Assembly (NCBI RefSeq): GCF_014174155.1
Contig: NZ_JABEQM010000002.1
Location: 1 to 64,000, forward strand
Length of the DNA stretch: 64,000 bases
Direction of reading: 5' to 3'
Source of the DNA: Gluconacetobacter tumulisoli
Lineage (GTDB): Bacteria; Pseudomonadota; Alphaproteobacteria; Acetobacterales; Acetobacteraceae
In this document: piece by piece, positions 8,553 to 17,234 of the stretch
Numbering within the stretch: position 1 is the stretch's first letter
Layout of the letters: every line of letters starts with the position of its first letter
Notes under the pieces: generated by a model
The model's database searches: none
Told to the model about the DNA's origin: nothing
Seen by the model: the letters and a program-made list of their open reading frames with translations, nothing else
Program-made: the position numbers and the translations under genes

Positions 8553-11500
8553 GCCCCGCCCTCGTCGCGGGCGGCGCTCCATTCCGCGACACGGGCCAGC
8601 TGCGCGTAATCGGCGAAGCGCGGCCCCTCCTCGGGATGCGGATGGGACAGGTAAGGCTGCTCGACCTCGTCATAGGTCGCGATCAGGCCGCGCAGGTTCA
8701 GCCAGCAGGTGGCGACCAGGTCGGCCAGTTCCTCGCCCGACGCCACGGGCAGCGTCTCGCCGGGTTCGTACCCGCCGGTCAGCCGCCAATAGATCAGCTC
8801 CCCGGCCCGGCCCGCAAGGTCGGGCCCGAAGCCGCCGCGTTCCATCATCGCCGCCTCCAGCACCAGTTGCGACGACCAGCCGGCGATGACGCTCCTGCGC
8901 CGGGGCAGGGTGCCGGTCTTGTAGTCGAACAGGGCCAGTTGCCCCTGCCGGTCCCGGTCGACCCGGTCCGCCCGGCCATGCAACGTGAAGCTTCCCCCGG
9001 CAAAGCCCTCCAGCACCACGCGTCCCTTCTGTTCGGTCCGCACCAGTTCGGGCGGGCCGTCGGCGCGGCGCGCGGCCTCTTCCCGCGCGACCCAGCCGGC
9101 GATGCGCGCCAGGCGCGGCGCCCACCACGCCGCAAGCGCCGGGCGCAACCGCGCATCCGCCAGCCGTTCCAGGAACAGCCGCCGCAGCCCGTCCTCGGCA
9201 TCCCCGGGCCAGGCCTCCGGCGCCGTGCTGAACCAGCGGTCCAGCGCGTCATGGACGATGGTGCCGTAATCGGCGGCATCCGCCGCCTCCTCCAGGTCCG
9301 GCAGGCGCCGCAATCCCAGGACCCGACGCGCATAGATCGCATAGGGGTCGCGCATCCAGGTCTCGATCTCGGTGACCGCCAGGGCACGGGGACGCCAGGC
9401 GACGGGCGGACAGGGCCGGGGCGGTGCGACGGGCCGGGGCGGGCCCGACGGCCGGTCCAGGCGCGCCAGCCAGGACAGGACCGGATGCGTCGGCATCGCT
9501 TGTCCCCGGCCGGATAGGAAGGCCTCCAGCCTGACCAGCCAGCGCGCTGGAACGGCGGGCGCGCCCTCGCGCCGGCCGGGGACGGACAGCACCACCTGCG
9601 GCGCCGCGCAGGCGCAGGCGACGAAATCGTGCGCCGCCTGCCCGATCGCCCGCTCGGGCGAGGGCAGGCCGGCGCGGGCGCGCATCGGGCGGCTCATCCA
9701 CGGGCCGGGATCGGTGGCGGGGGGCCAGGCGGTTTCGACCAGCCCGCCCAGCACGATCTGTTCCACCGCCTGCAGGCGGGCTTCCATCAGGCCCCAGATG
9801 AAAATGCGCGGATGCACCGCCGCCTCGTCCCGGCCACGCAGGGCGCGGCGCGAACGCACCGCCAGCCCCGTCATCGACGCCGCCAGCAATCCGTCCAGCA
9901 CGTCGGCGCGCTGCGGCGGCAGCATGTCGCAGAACGCGATCAGCCCGGCCAGATGCTGCCCCAGCGCATTGCCTTCCTCGCCCGACCACAGCCGGTCCGC
10001 GCCCATGTGATCGTCGGTTCCGGCCAGCGCCTCGGCGGTTTCCACAAGGCCGGCCAGCATCTCGGCAACCGGCATCGGCCCGCCATCGACACAGGCCTGC
10101 AATGGCGCCAGGGCGCGTTCGACGCGATCGAGGAACCCGGCCAGGTCCTCCGGCGCGTCGGGTCGGTCGGCCAGCGCCCCATGCGGATCGTCCCGTCCCC
10201 GCGCCAGCGCGTCGCGCAACCCGCCGATCCCCGGCCGGGGGGCCGGGCCGCGCAGCAGCACGCGCTCCAGCAACCGGGCGGACGCCCGACATGCGCCCGG
10301 CGACAGGCCGCACGCCGCCAGCGGATGTTTCAGCAGCGACAGCAGCGCCACAGGCGACAGGCCTGCGGTGACCGCCCGGACGACCAGGCGCAGGAACGCC
10401 GCCTGCGGCGTGTCGCCCAGCGGTTCGCCCGCGCTGTCGTCGGCCACCACGCCCCAGCGCGCCAGTTCGACCGCCACGCGCCCCGCCAGCCCCCGGTCCG
10501 GCGTCACCAGCGCCGCGCGCCGGCCGGGCACGGCGATCGCCTGACGCAGCACCAGCGCGATGGCCGCCGCTTCCTCCTGCTGGTCGGCGGCGCGCAGGAT
10601 CGACAGGCCGGTCAGGTCCACCGGCGCCGCATCATGCAGCCACGCGCCCAGTGCCGCCGCCGGCAGCAGCGCGCGGCCCAGCATGTTCCCCCGGTCCGCC
10701 GGGCAATCCGGCGCGCCGCCGCCCGGCGCGTCGTCCCACACCCCCAGGGCCGCGCGATCCTGCCCCAGTCCGGCCAGCAGCCGCACCGTGCCGGCCTGCG
10801 GATGGCCGTCCGGCAGGGCCGACCACACCGCGTCCTCCAGCGACAGATCGACCCAGGGCAGCACCAGCCGCCCCGACGGCATGGCCAGCACCGCATCCAG
10901 CATCGCGCCGGTGGACGGCATGGCGTCGGTGAAGCCCACGGCCCACACGCGCTCGCCCTCCGGCAAGGGGTCGGCGTGCCACCGCCGCGCCTGCGCGTGC
11001 AGCAACGCGACCTGTCGCGCGACCGGGTTCATCACGCCTTCTTCCGCCAGCCAGGCCGGCCAGACGTTGGTGACGATCGACAGGAATTTCAGCGTCTCTT
11101 GCCAATGCTGGGCGAAATCGCTCTCGGCCGCCGCAGGAAGGCCCTCGGCCAGGTCGCATTCCGCCCATTCGGCCTCGTCCATCAGGGCGGCCAGCGCCTG
11201 CGCCAGCGGCCAGGCCTGGTCCACCGTCCGCACGTCGCCGAACGCATCGCCTGCCTGCAGGATCAGCCATGTCAGTGTCGCCAGGCGGCGCAGCGGTTCG
11301 ACCGGTGGCGGCAGGTCCAGCGCCTCCAGCCCCGACAGGGCCAGCCCGGCCTCGTCCAGCGCGCCGATCGGGGCAATGCGCGGCAGCAGCAGGGCGCGCC
11401 CGTCGGCCCGGCGCAGGAAGGCTTCGGTCAACGCACGGGCGGCGCGACGGGTGGGCAGCAGGATCAGCCCCAGCCCGGTGCGCTGCGGATCGCCGTCGAC

Positions 11501-11572
11501 CTCGGCCATCCAGCGTGCCGCGACCTGGTCCAGGAAAGGGATGTGCGGCGGGATCGTGACCACACGGGTCAT
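8549..11572 (-). CDS. addB: AddB nuclease subunit (double-strand break repair)
   Basis: A 1007-residue protein with the AddB layout: a degenerate helicase-like N-terminal part (LILLPTRRAARALTEAFLRR) and a C-terminal RecB-family nuclease with LALFDYKTGTLPRR. I see no Walker A motif, and the cysteine cluster that holds the 4Fe-4S centre in Firmicute AddB is absent from the C-terminus. Both losses fit the proteobacterial AddB type. The gene overlaps addA by 4 nt downstream and murU by 4 nt upstream. It partners AddA in resection of broken DNA. Confidence 0.93.
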   Translation of the reverse strand: MTRVVTIPPHIPFLDQVAARWMAEVDGDPQRTGLGLILLPTRRAARALTEAFLRRADGRALLLPRIAPIGALDEAGLALSGLEALDLPPPVEPLRRLATLTWLILQAGDAFGDVRTVDQAWPLAQALAALMDEAEWAECDLAEGLPAAAESDFAQHWQETLKFLSIVTNVWPAWLAEEGVMNPVARQVALLHAQARRWHADPLPEGERVWAVGFTDAMPSTGAMLDAVLAMPSGRLVLPWVDLSLEDAVWSALPDGHPQAGTVRLLAGLGQDRAALGVWDDAPGGGAPDCPADRGNMLGRALLPAAALGAWLHDAAPVDLTGLSILRAADQQEEAAAIALVLRQAIAVPGRRAALVTPDRGLAGRVAVELARWGVVADDSAGEPLGDTPQAAFLRLVVRAVTAGLSPVALLSLLKHPLAACGLSPGACRASARLLERVLLRGPAPRPGIGGLRDALARGRDDPHGALADRPDAPEDLAGFLDRVERALAPLQACVDGGPMPVAEMLAGLVETAEALAGTDDHMGADRLWSGEEGNALGQHLAGLIAFCDMLPPQRADVLDGLLAASMTGLAVRSRRALRGRDEAAVHPRIFIWGLMEARLQAVEQIVLGGLVETAWPPATDPGPWMSRPMRARAGLPSPERAIGQAAHDFVACACAAPQVVLSVPGRREGAPAVPARWLVRLEAFLSGRGQAMPTHPVLSWLARLDRPSGPPRPVAPPRPCPPVAWRPRALAVTEIETWMRDPYAIYARRVLGLRRLPDLEEAADAADYGTIVHDALDRWFSTAPEAWPGDAEDGLRRLFLERLADARLRPALAAWWAPRLARIAGWVAREEAARRADGPPELVRTEQKGRVVLEGFAGGSFTLHGRADRVDRDRQGQLALFDYKTGTLPRRRSVIAGWSSQLVLEAAMMERGGFGPDLAGRAGELIYWRLTGGYEPGETLPVASGEELADLVATCWLNLRGLIATYDEVEQPYLSHPHPEEGPRFADYAQLARVAEWSAARDEGGA

Positions 11573-12339
11573 ACACCCGCATCCCCGTTCGCCGCGTCAG
11601 GATCGCGCGCGGCGCGCAGGGCGCGGGACGCGGCCTCCAGGTCCTGCGGGCGGGACAGATGGCACCACAGCCCGTCATGCACGATGCCCGCCAGCCGCCC
11701 CCGCGCGATCGCCCGGTCCCACAGCTGGTTCATGCTGAAACTTCCTGCCGGCGCATCCGCGAACAGGGCCGGCGTCGCGATCTGCACGCCGGTGAAGACA
11801 TAGGGCGTCATCGCCCCTTCGACCGGGCGGCGCAGGATGCCGGCGGGATCCAGCGTGAAATCCCCGCGTCCGACCTCGCCCACCGCGCGCGTCACCCGCG
11901 CCAGCAGCAGCAGCGCGTCCATCCGCCCCGGATCGAAGGCCGCCGCCAGCCGCCGCAAGGCGGGAACCGGGCCGTTCAACCAGACCGAATCGCCATTCAG
12001 CAGGAAGAACGGACCGGGACCCAGGTCGCCCTCGCGCAGCGCGGCGGCCGCGCTGCCCCCGGTTTCCAGCAACGCGTCCTCGCGCCGGATCGCGGCGCGC
12101 GGGCCCGCCCCGGCGGCCGCCCGGGCGTCGAGCACCGCCGCAACGCGATCGGCCTGCCAGAACAGATTGACCACGACGTCGCGCACGCCCGCATTGTCCA
12201 GCCGGTCCAGCACGTGCTCCAGGATGCTGCGTCCGTCGACCGCCAGCAGCGGCTTGGCCGTCTGCTCGGTCAGCGGGCGCATCCGGCCGCCCAGCCCGGC
12301 GGCGAAGACCATGGCGCGGTCGGGCACGGGAACGCTCAT
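11569..12339 (-). CDS. murU: Nucleotidyltransferase, probable MurNAc-1-phosphate uridylyltransferase MurU
   Basis: A 256-residue sugar-1-phosphate nucleotidyltransferase. The N-terminus AMVFAAGLGGRMRPLTEQTAKPLL carries the G-x-G-x-R-x-x-P-x-T signature, followed by FFLLNGDSVW. In the peptidoglycan recycling route of Pseudomonas and Caulobacter, AmgK phosphorylates MurNAc and MurU makes UDP-MurNAc. The position between tsaE and addB is the usual alphaproteobacterial location of murU. The start ATG at 12339 overlaps the tsaE stop by 4 nt, so there is no room here for the amgK gene that normally lies between them. The longer open frame to 12969 overlaps tsaE and was not used. Confidence 0.82.
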   Translation of the reverse strand: MSVPVPDRAMVFAAGLGGRMRPLTEQTAKPLLAVDGRSILEHVLDRLDNAGVRDVVVNLFWQADRVAAVLDARAAAGAGPRAAIRREDALLETGGSAAAALREGDLGPGPFFLLNGDSVWLNGPVPALRRLAAAFDPGRMDALLLLARVTRAVGEVGRGDFTLDPAGILRRPVEGAMTPYVFTGVQIATPALFADAPAGSFSMNQLWDRAIARGRLAGIVHDGLWCHLSRPQDLEAASRALRAARDPDAANGDAGV

Positions 12340-12851
12340 CCGCCCTGCCTCCCTCCATCCCGGGCCGCCGCCAGGGCCGCCGTCACGGGACGATCCCCCC
12401 AGCCCGCCAGCCGCGCCTGCCGCCCGCCCTCGTCCAGGATCCGGATCTCGATCCGCAGGGCGCCGGGGGGCGTCAGTTCCGCCAGGCGGTCGGGCCATTC
12501 CACCAGCACGATCCCCTCGCAGGCGTCGTCCCAGCCCAGTTCGTGCAGCGCGTCGGGTCCATCCAGCCGCCAGAGGTCGAAATGCGAGATGGCACCGGAC
12601 GGCGCGTCGTAGGTCTGCACCAGCGTATAGGACGGGCTGGGCACCTCCATGTCCGGATCGCCGCAGGCAGCGCGCAGGAAGGCACGGGAAAACACGGTCT
12701 TGCCCGCGCCGAGCACGCCCGACAGCAGGATGGCGTCCCCGGCCGACGCCGCCCCGGCGACGGCGCGCGCCAGGTCTTCGGTCGCCTGCTGGTCCGGCAA
12801 CGGGACGATGAGAGGATTCAGGCGCGCATCCTGCGCGACAAGCGGTTCCAT
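12336..12851 (-). CDS. tsaE: tRNA t6A37 biosynthesis ATPase TsaE
   Basis: A 171-residue TsaE (YjeE) ATPase with Walker A SGVLGAGKTVFSRAF, followed by PSPSYTLVQTYD and ISHFDLWRLDGPDALHELGWDD, which are diagnostic for the family. TsaE works with TsaB and TsaD to make the threonylcarbamoyladenosine modification at position 37 of ANN-decoding tRNAs. I used the ATG giving MEPLVAQDARL; a start 12 codons earlier is also open. It heads the minus-strand operon tsaE-murU-addB-addA-trxA and is divergent from the flavoprotein gene at 13014. Confidence 0.93.
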   Translation of the reverse strand: MEPLVAQDARLNPLIVPLPDQQATEDLARAVAGAASAGDAILLSGVLGAGKTVFSRAFLRAACGDPDMEVPSPSYTLVQTYDAPSGAISHFDLWRLDGPDALHELGWDDACEGIVLVEWPDRLAELTPPGALRIEIRILDEGGRQARLAGWGDRPVTAALAAARDGGRQGG

Positions 12852-13013
12852 GCCCGCATTCTGCGCGCGGGGCCACTGTCGGCACAAGGGCCACGCAACC
12901 CCTTTCCGGCCGCGTTACGGGCCGGATCGCGGCCACGGGCGGCTTGCGCTCGGCCCGCGCAGGACGCACAACCTTGCGGAGTATCGACCCGCCCAGCCAT
13001 ACGGATTTCGACC

Positions 13014-14039
13014 ATGACGGACGCCCCCAGTTTTTCGACCGATGTCGCCATCATCGGCGCCGGCCCCGCCGGCCTGTTCGCGGCGTTCGAATGCGGCATG
13101 CTGAAGCTGGATTGCGTGCTGCTGGACGCGTTGGACGAGGTCGGGGGCCAGTGCGCCGCCCTGTATCCCGAAAAGCCGATCTTCGACATTCCCGCCCATC
13201 CGGCGATCGAGGGCGCGGCGCTGGTCGAGGCGCTGGACCGGCAGATCGCGCCCTTCGACGTACCGCGCCTGCTGGGCCGGCGGGTGGAACGCCTGGCCGG
13301 CCACCGGGGCGATTTCGTGCTGGGCACCGATCGCGGCGACACGATCCGCGCCCGCGCGGTCATCATCGCCGCCGGGGCCGGAGCGTTCGGCCCCAACCGT
13401 CCCCCTCTGGCCGGGCTCGAGGGGTTCGAGGCCACGGGCGCGATCCAGTATTACGTGCGCCGCCGCGCCGATTTCGCCGGCGCGCGCATCGTGATCGCCG
13501 GCGGCGGCGATTCCGCCGTCGACTGGGCGCTGTCGCTGAAGGATATCGCCGAGAAGATCTGGCTGGTGCACCGCCGCGACCGCTTCCGCGCCGCCCCCGA
13601 AAGCCTGCGCCAGCTGGACGAGGCCGTGGCGGCCGGCCTGATCGAGAAGATCGTTCCCTTCCAGCTCCACGGCCTGCACGGCGCCGACGGCGCTCTCGAG
13701 GGGGTGGAGGTCGCGACCCTGGACGGCGACACCCGCATCCTGCCCGGCAACCGGCTGCTGCCGTTCTTCGGCCTGTCGACCGACCTTGGCCCCATCGCGC
13801 AGTGGGGCATGGATTCGGTGCGCAGCACGATCCCCGTCGTGCCCTCGACCTGCGAAACCAGCCTGCCGGGCGTGTTCGCCGTGGGCGACGTGGCGACCTA
13901 TCCCGGCAAGCTGAAGCTGATCCTGCAGGGCTTCAGCGAAGGCGCGATGGCCGCTCATGCGATCCATCCGATCGTCCGGCCCGATACCGCGCTGCATTTC
14001 GAATATTCCACCAGCAAGGGCGTTCCCGACCGGGGATAG
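13014..14039 (+). CDS. Ferredoxin/flavodoxin-NADP+ reductase (thioredoxin reductase-like)
   Basis: A 341-residue flavoprotein. FAD-binding motif VAIIGAGPAGLFAAFECG lies at the N-terminus with GGQCAALYPEKPIFDIPA nearby, the NADP-binding motif IVIAGGGDSAVDWAL sits in the middle, and LPGVFAVGDVATYPGKLKLI closes the FAD site. The CxxC redox pair of true thioredoxin reductase is missing. That absence, and the DIPAHP segment, point to the TrxR-like ferredoxin-NADP+ reductase family (type 2 FNR). It probably moves electrons between NADPH and ferredoxin or flavodoxin in the cytoplasm. The ATG at 13014 is chosen because the FAD motif then begins at the normal distance; the frame is open much further upstream without homology. 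Confidence 0.86.
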   Translation: MTDAPSFSTDVAIIGAGPAGLFAAFECGMLKLDCVLLDALDEVGGQCAALYPEKPIFDIPAHPAIEGAALVEALDRQIAPFDVPRLLGRRVERLAGHRGDFVLGTDRGDTIRARAVIIAAGAGAFGPNRPPLAGLEGFEATGAIQYYVRRRADFAGARIVIAGGGDSAVDWALSLKDIAEKIWLVHRRDRFRAAPESLRQLDEAVAAGLIEKIVPFQLHGLHGADGALEGVEVATLDGDTRILPGNRLLPFFGLSTDLGPIAQWGMDSVRSTIPVVPSTCETSLPGVFAVGDVATYPGKLKLILQGFSEGAMAAHAIHPIVRPDTALHFEYSTSKGVPDRG

Positions 14040-14209
14040 GACCCGCAACCTGCCCGCGCGACCGCGGGCAGGGCAATCGGACTCATTCTGCATCCGGATC
14101 GTCCTCGCGGGGTGGCGCCGTCGCACGCTCCTGTTATACCATGGCGTTCTCTCCCCGATCCGGAGGCCGCGATGCGTCCCTGTGCGCGACAGTACCGCCC
14201 CGATCCGCC

Positions 14210-15388
14210 ATGCTGACGGCCGCCGATCCCCCCGCCGCGTGGGCAGGCGGTTTGCTGACCATCGACCTTGGCGCCATCGCCGCGAACTATCGCCTGCTGC
14301 GCGACCGCGTCGGGCCCGACGCCGGGTCGGGCGCGACCTGTGCGGCAGCGGTCAAGGCCGACGCCTATGGGCTGGGCGCGGAACGGGTCGTCCCGGTCCT
14401 GGCCGCCGCCGGCTGCCGTACCTTCTTCGTCGCGCATCTGGCCGAAGGCGCGGCCATCCGCCCCCTGCTGGGGGCCGACAGCACAATCTTCGTCCTGAAC
14501 GGCGCCATGCCGGGAACCGAGGCCGACGTGCACCGGCTGGGCCTGGTCCCGGTCCTGAACAGCGTGGAGCAGATCACGCGGTGGCAGAGCCTGGCGCGAC
14601 GGCTGGACACCCCCCTGCCCGCGGCCCTGCAAGTCGATAGCGGCATGTCGCGCTTCGGCCTGTCGGGCGGCGACCTGGACGTGCTGATGGCGCGCCCCGC
14701 CCCCCTGGCCGGGATCGTGCCCCTGCTGGTCATGAGCCACCTGGCCTGCGCCGACGACCCCGCACATCCCGCCAACCACGCCCAGCGCACGTCCTTCCTG
14801 CGACTGCGCGAGCGTCTGCCCCGCGCCCCGGCCAGCCTGGCCGCGTCGTCGGGCCTGTTCCTGGGACCGGACTGGCAGTTCGACATGGTCCGCCCGGGGG
14901 CGGCGCTGTACGGCATCAACCCCACACCCGGCCGCCCGAACCCGATGCGCCCGGTCGTGCGCCTGCAGGCCCGCATCGTGCAGACCAGATGGATCGGCCC
15001 CGGCACGGCGGTGGGCTACGGCGCGGCCTTCATCGCCGACCGGCCCAGCCGCATCGCGACCCTGGCCGTGGGTTATGGCGACGGCTTCCCCCGCATCCTG
15101 GGCGCCCGAGGCGTCGCCGTCCTGCCGGACCGCCCGGAGGTGGCGTTGCCGATAATCGGGCGGATTTCCATGGATTGCCTGGCGGTGGACGTGACCGATG
15201 CGGGGGACGACCCGCTGGAGGCCGGGACCGCACTGGACCTGATCGGCCCCCATAACTCCCTCGATTCGGTCGCCGCCGCCGCCGGGACCATCGGCTACGA
15301 ACTGCTGACCGGCCTGGGGGCGCGCTACCACCGCGTCCACGTCACCGGCGATGCGGCGATCGACGTGCAGAAAGGATCAAGCGTGTGA
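14210..15388 (+). CDS. alr: Alanine racemase (biosynthetic or catabolic, next to dadA)
   Basis: A 392-residue fold-type III PLP enzyme. AAAVKADAYGLGA carries the PLP lysine, and GPGTAVGYGAAF and TLAVGYGDGFPRIL hold the second catalytic tyrosine region. GRISMDCLAVDVTD and LIGPHNSLDSVAAAAGTIGYELLTGL are typical of the C-terminal beta domain. It interconverts L- and D-alanine. Its TGA overlaps the GTG start of dadA, so in this operon it likely feeds D-alanine to the dehydrogenase for alanine catabolism; it may also supply cell-wall D-alanine. The start at 14210 fits family length; an in-frame ATG at 14141 would add 23 residues. Confidence 0.93.
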   Translation: MLTAADPPAAWAGGLLTIDLGAIAANYRLLRDRVGPDAGSGATCAAAVKADAYGLGAERVVPVLAAAGCRTFFVAHLAEGAAIRPLLGADSTIFVLNGAMPGTEADVHRLGLVPVLNSVEQITRWQSLARRLDTPLPAALQVDSGMSRFGLSGGDLDVLMARPAPLAGIVPLLVMSHLACADDPAHPANHAQRTSFLRLRERLPRAPASLAASSGLFLGPDWQFDMVRPGAALYGINPTPGRPNPMRPVVRLQARIVQTRWIGPGTAVGYGAAFIADRPSRIATLAVGYGDGFPRILGARGVAVLPDRPEVALPIIGRISMDCLAVDVTDAGDDPLEAGTALDLIGPHNSLDSVAAAAGTIGYELLTGLGARYHRVHVTGDAAIDVQKGSSV

Positions 15389-16641
15389 AGGTCATCGTTC
15401 TGGGGGCGGGCGTCATCGGCGTGACCTCGGCCTGGTATCTGGCGAAACTGGGTCATGAGGTCGAGGTGATCGACCGCCAGCCCGCCGCGGCGATGGAGAC
15501 CTCGTTCGCCAACGCCGGACAGGTCTCGCCGGGCTATTCCACGCCGTGGGCGATGCCCGGCCTGCCGCGCAAGGCGCTGGGCTGGATGCTGAAGAAGCAT
15601 AGCCCGCTGGTCATCCGCCCGCGCGTCGATTTCGCGATGTTCCGCTGGATGACCCAGCTTCTGCTGAACTGCAACGAACATGCCTACGACATCAACAAGG
15701 CCCGGATGCTGCGGATCGCGGAATACAGCCGCGACTGCCTGACCGCGCTGCGCGACGAAACCGGCATCACCTACGACGACCGCCAGCGCGGGCTGATCCA
15801 GCTGTTCCGCACCGACGAACAGGTCGCACACGCCCAGGACGACATGCGCCTGCTGGCCGAAAGCGGCGTGCCGCACGACTTGCTGGACGTCGAACGCATC
15901 ATCGCGCGCGAACCCGGCCTGGCGCAGGCGCGGCATCTGCTGAAGGGCGGGCTGTTCCTGCCCGGCGACGAATCGGGCGATGCCCACATGTTCACCCAGC
16001 GCCTAGCGCAGAAGGCCGAGGAACTGGGCGTCACCTTCCGCTACGAGACACCCATCGAGGCCCTGGAACCCGGCGCGACCGAGATCCTGGGCGTGCGGAC
16101 CACGGCCGGGCGGATCACCGGCGACGCCTACGTGCTGGCGCTGGGCAGCTATTCGCCGCTGCTGCTGCGGCCGCTGGGCATCCGCATGCCGGTCTATCCG
16201 GTGAAGGGCTATTCCCTGACCGTGCCGCTGACCGATGAAAGCCGCGCCCCGGTCTCGACGGTGAATGACGAGACCTACAAGGTGGCGATGACGCGGCTGG
16301 GCGAGCGGATCCGCATCGGCGGCACCGCCGAACTGACCGGCTACGACCTGCGGCTCAGCCCCGACCGGCGCCAGACGCTGGAACTTTCCTTCTCGGACCT
16401 GTTCGGCGGCGGCGACCTGTCGCGCGCCACCTACTGGACCGGCCTGCGGCCGAACACACCCGACGGCACGCCGATCGTCGGCCCGTCCGGCCGCTTCGGC
16501 AATCTGTGGCTCAATACCGGGCACGGGACCCTGGGCTGGACCATGGCCTGCGGCTCGGGCCGGCTGCTGGCCGACCTGATCGCCGGCCGGCGACCCAACA
16601 TCCCGCATCTGGACCTGTCGATCGACCGGTACGCGTCGTAG
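15385..16641 (+). CDS. dadA: D-amino acid dehydrogenase small subunit
   Basis: A 418-residue FAD-dependent D-amino acid dehydrogenase. The dinucleotide-binding motif KVIVLGAGVIGVTSAWYLA sits at the extreme N-terminus, and the end TGLRPNTPDGTPIVGPSG with LWLNTGHGTLGWTMACGSG is the classic DadA signature. It oxidises D-alanine to pyruvate and ammonia and passes electrons to the respiratory chain at the inner membrane. Translation starts at GTG 15385, overlapping the alr stop (GTGA), with AAAGGA about 9 nt upstream. A strong bidirectional terminator lies directly after the stop. Confidence 0.96.
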   Translation: MKVIVLGAGVIGVTSAWYLAKLGHEVEVIDRQPAAAMETSFANAGQVSPGYSTPWAMPGLPRKALGWMLKKHSPLVIRPRVDFAMFRWMTQLLLNCNEHAYDINKARMLRIAEYSRDCLTALRDETGITYDDRQRGLIQLFRTDEQVAHAQDDMRLLAESGVPHDLLDVERIIAREPGLAQARHLLKGGLFLPGDESGDAHMFTQRLAQKAEELGVTFRYETPIEALEPGATEILGVRTTAGRITGDAYVLALGSYSPLLLRPLGIRMPVYPVKGYSLTVPLTDESRAPVSTVNDETYKVAMTRLGERIRIGGTAELTGYDLRLSPDRRQTLELSFSDLFGGGDLSRATYWTGLRPNTPDGTPIVGPSGRFGNLWLNTGHGTLGWTMACGSGRLLADLIAGRRPNIPHLDLSIDRYAS

Positions 16642-16645
16642 GCAC

Positions 16646-16686
16646 AAAAAAAGGGCGGAGACGGTTGCCCCGTCTCCGCCCTTTTT
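16646..16686. terminator. Rho-independent terminator after dadA
   Basis: A 13-bp GC-rich stem (AAGGGCGGAGACG at 16651 and its complement ending at 16683) with a 7-nt loop, flanked by an A-run on the left and a T-run on the right. It can terminate dadA on the plus strand and, read the other way, transcripts arriving on the minus strand from the small gene at 16734-16964. Confidence 0.9.
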
Positions 16687-16733
16687 CGTACCGGCCGGGA
16701 CCGAAATCCTGGCCGGCCGTCATCGGCGACCGA

Positions 16734-16964
16734 TCAGTTGGCGGCCGGCGGCGTGGTCTTCTTGTGGTGCTTGTTGTGATGCTTCTTCGCCTTCGGCGCC
16801 TCGGTGGGGGCGGCCGGAGCGGTCGGGGCGGCGGGGGCAGCGGCCTCGGGCGCGGCCGGAGCAGCCGGAGCAGCAGGGGCCTCCTGCGCGATCGCCGGAA
16901 CGGCTGCGCCCATCAGGGCAACAGTCGAAAGGGCGGCCAGGAACCGACGAGTCGAAACGATCAT
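16734..16964 (-). CDS. Small secreted Ala/Pro-rich protein with Lys/His tail
   Basis: A 76-residue protein. Residues 1-26 form a clear signal peptide (STRRFLAALSTVALMGAAVP, cleavage after AIAQ). The mature part is almost only Ala, Pro and Glu repeats, then a basic tail with KAKKHHNKHHKK before TTPPAAN. A GGAGAG ribosome binding site lies 5-8 nt before the ATG. Low-complexity exported proteins of this kind occur in acetic acid bacteria without a known function. The histidine-rich tail could bind metal or the polyanionic envelope, but that is speculation. It is a single gene ending in the bidirectional terminator shared with dadA. Confidence 0.7.
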   Translation of the reverse strand: MIVSTRRFLAALSTVALMGAAVPAIAQEAPAAPAAPAAPEAAAPAAPTAPAAPTEAPKAKKHHNKHHKKTTPPAAN

Positions 16965-17234
16965 AGAATCTCTCCAGAAATCAGGACGTCATCCCAATGC
17001 CTATAGACCGATGCCCGGAGACGCCCCCCGATTCGAGGAAGCATGATGCCGCACACGGTCTGGCGTGCTTTTGCTAGCATGCCGGACCATGTGCGTCTCG
17101 CATTAAAATACGTAAATCTAAGGCCAGTCTAACTTGTAGTGCCTTAATTGCAACGCAATCGCAATTTCTGAAACATTACGAATGATGTCTGGCCGGGTGG
17201 CCCGCCGTCCTGGCGGACCACCCGGCCCTGGCGA

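Noticed and set aside
5061-8609. 1182-codon open frame on the plus strand
   Set aside because: Complete antisense shadow of addA, whose helicase and nuclease motifs are unmistakable.
9629-11803. 724-codon open frame on the plus strand
   Set aside because: Shadow of addB and murU with repetitive Gln/Arg/His composition.
12339-12969. Upstream extension of the murU frame
   Set aside because: It overlaps tsaE entirely; the conserved nucleotidyltransferase N-terminus begins right at ATG 12339.
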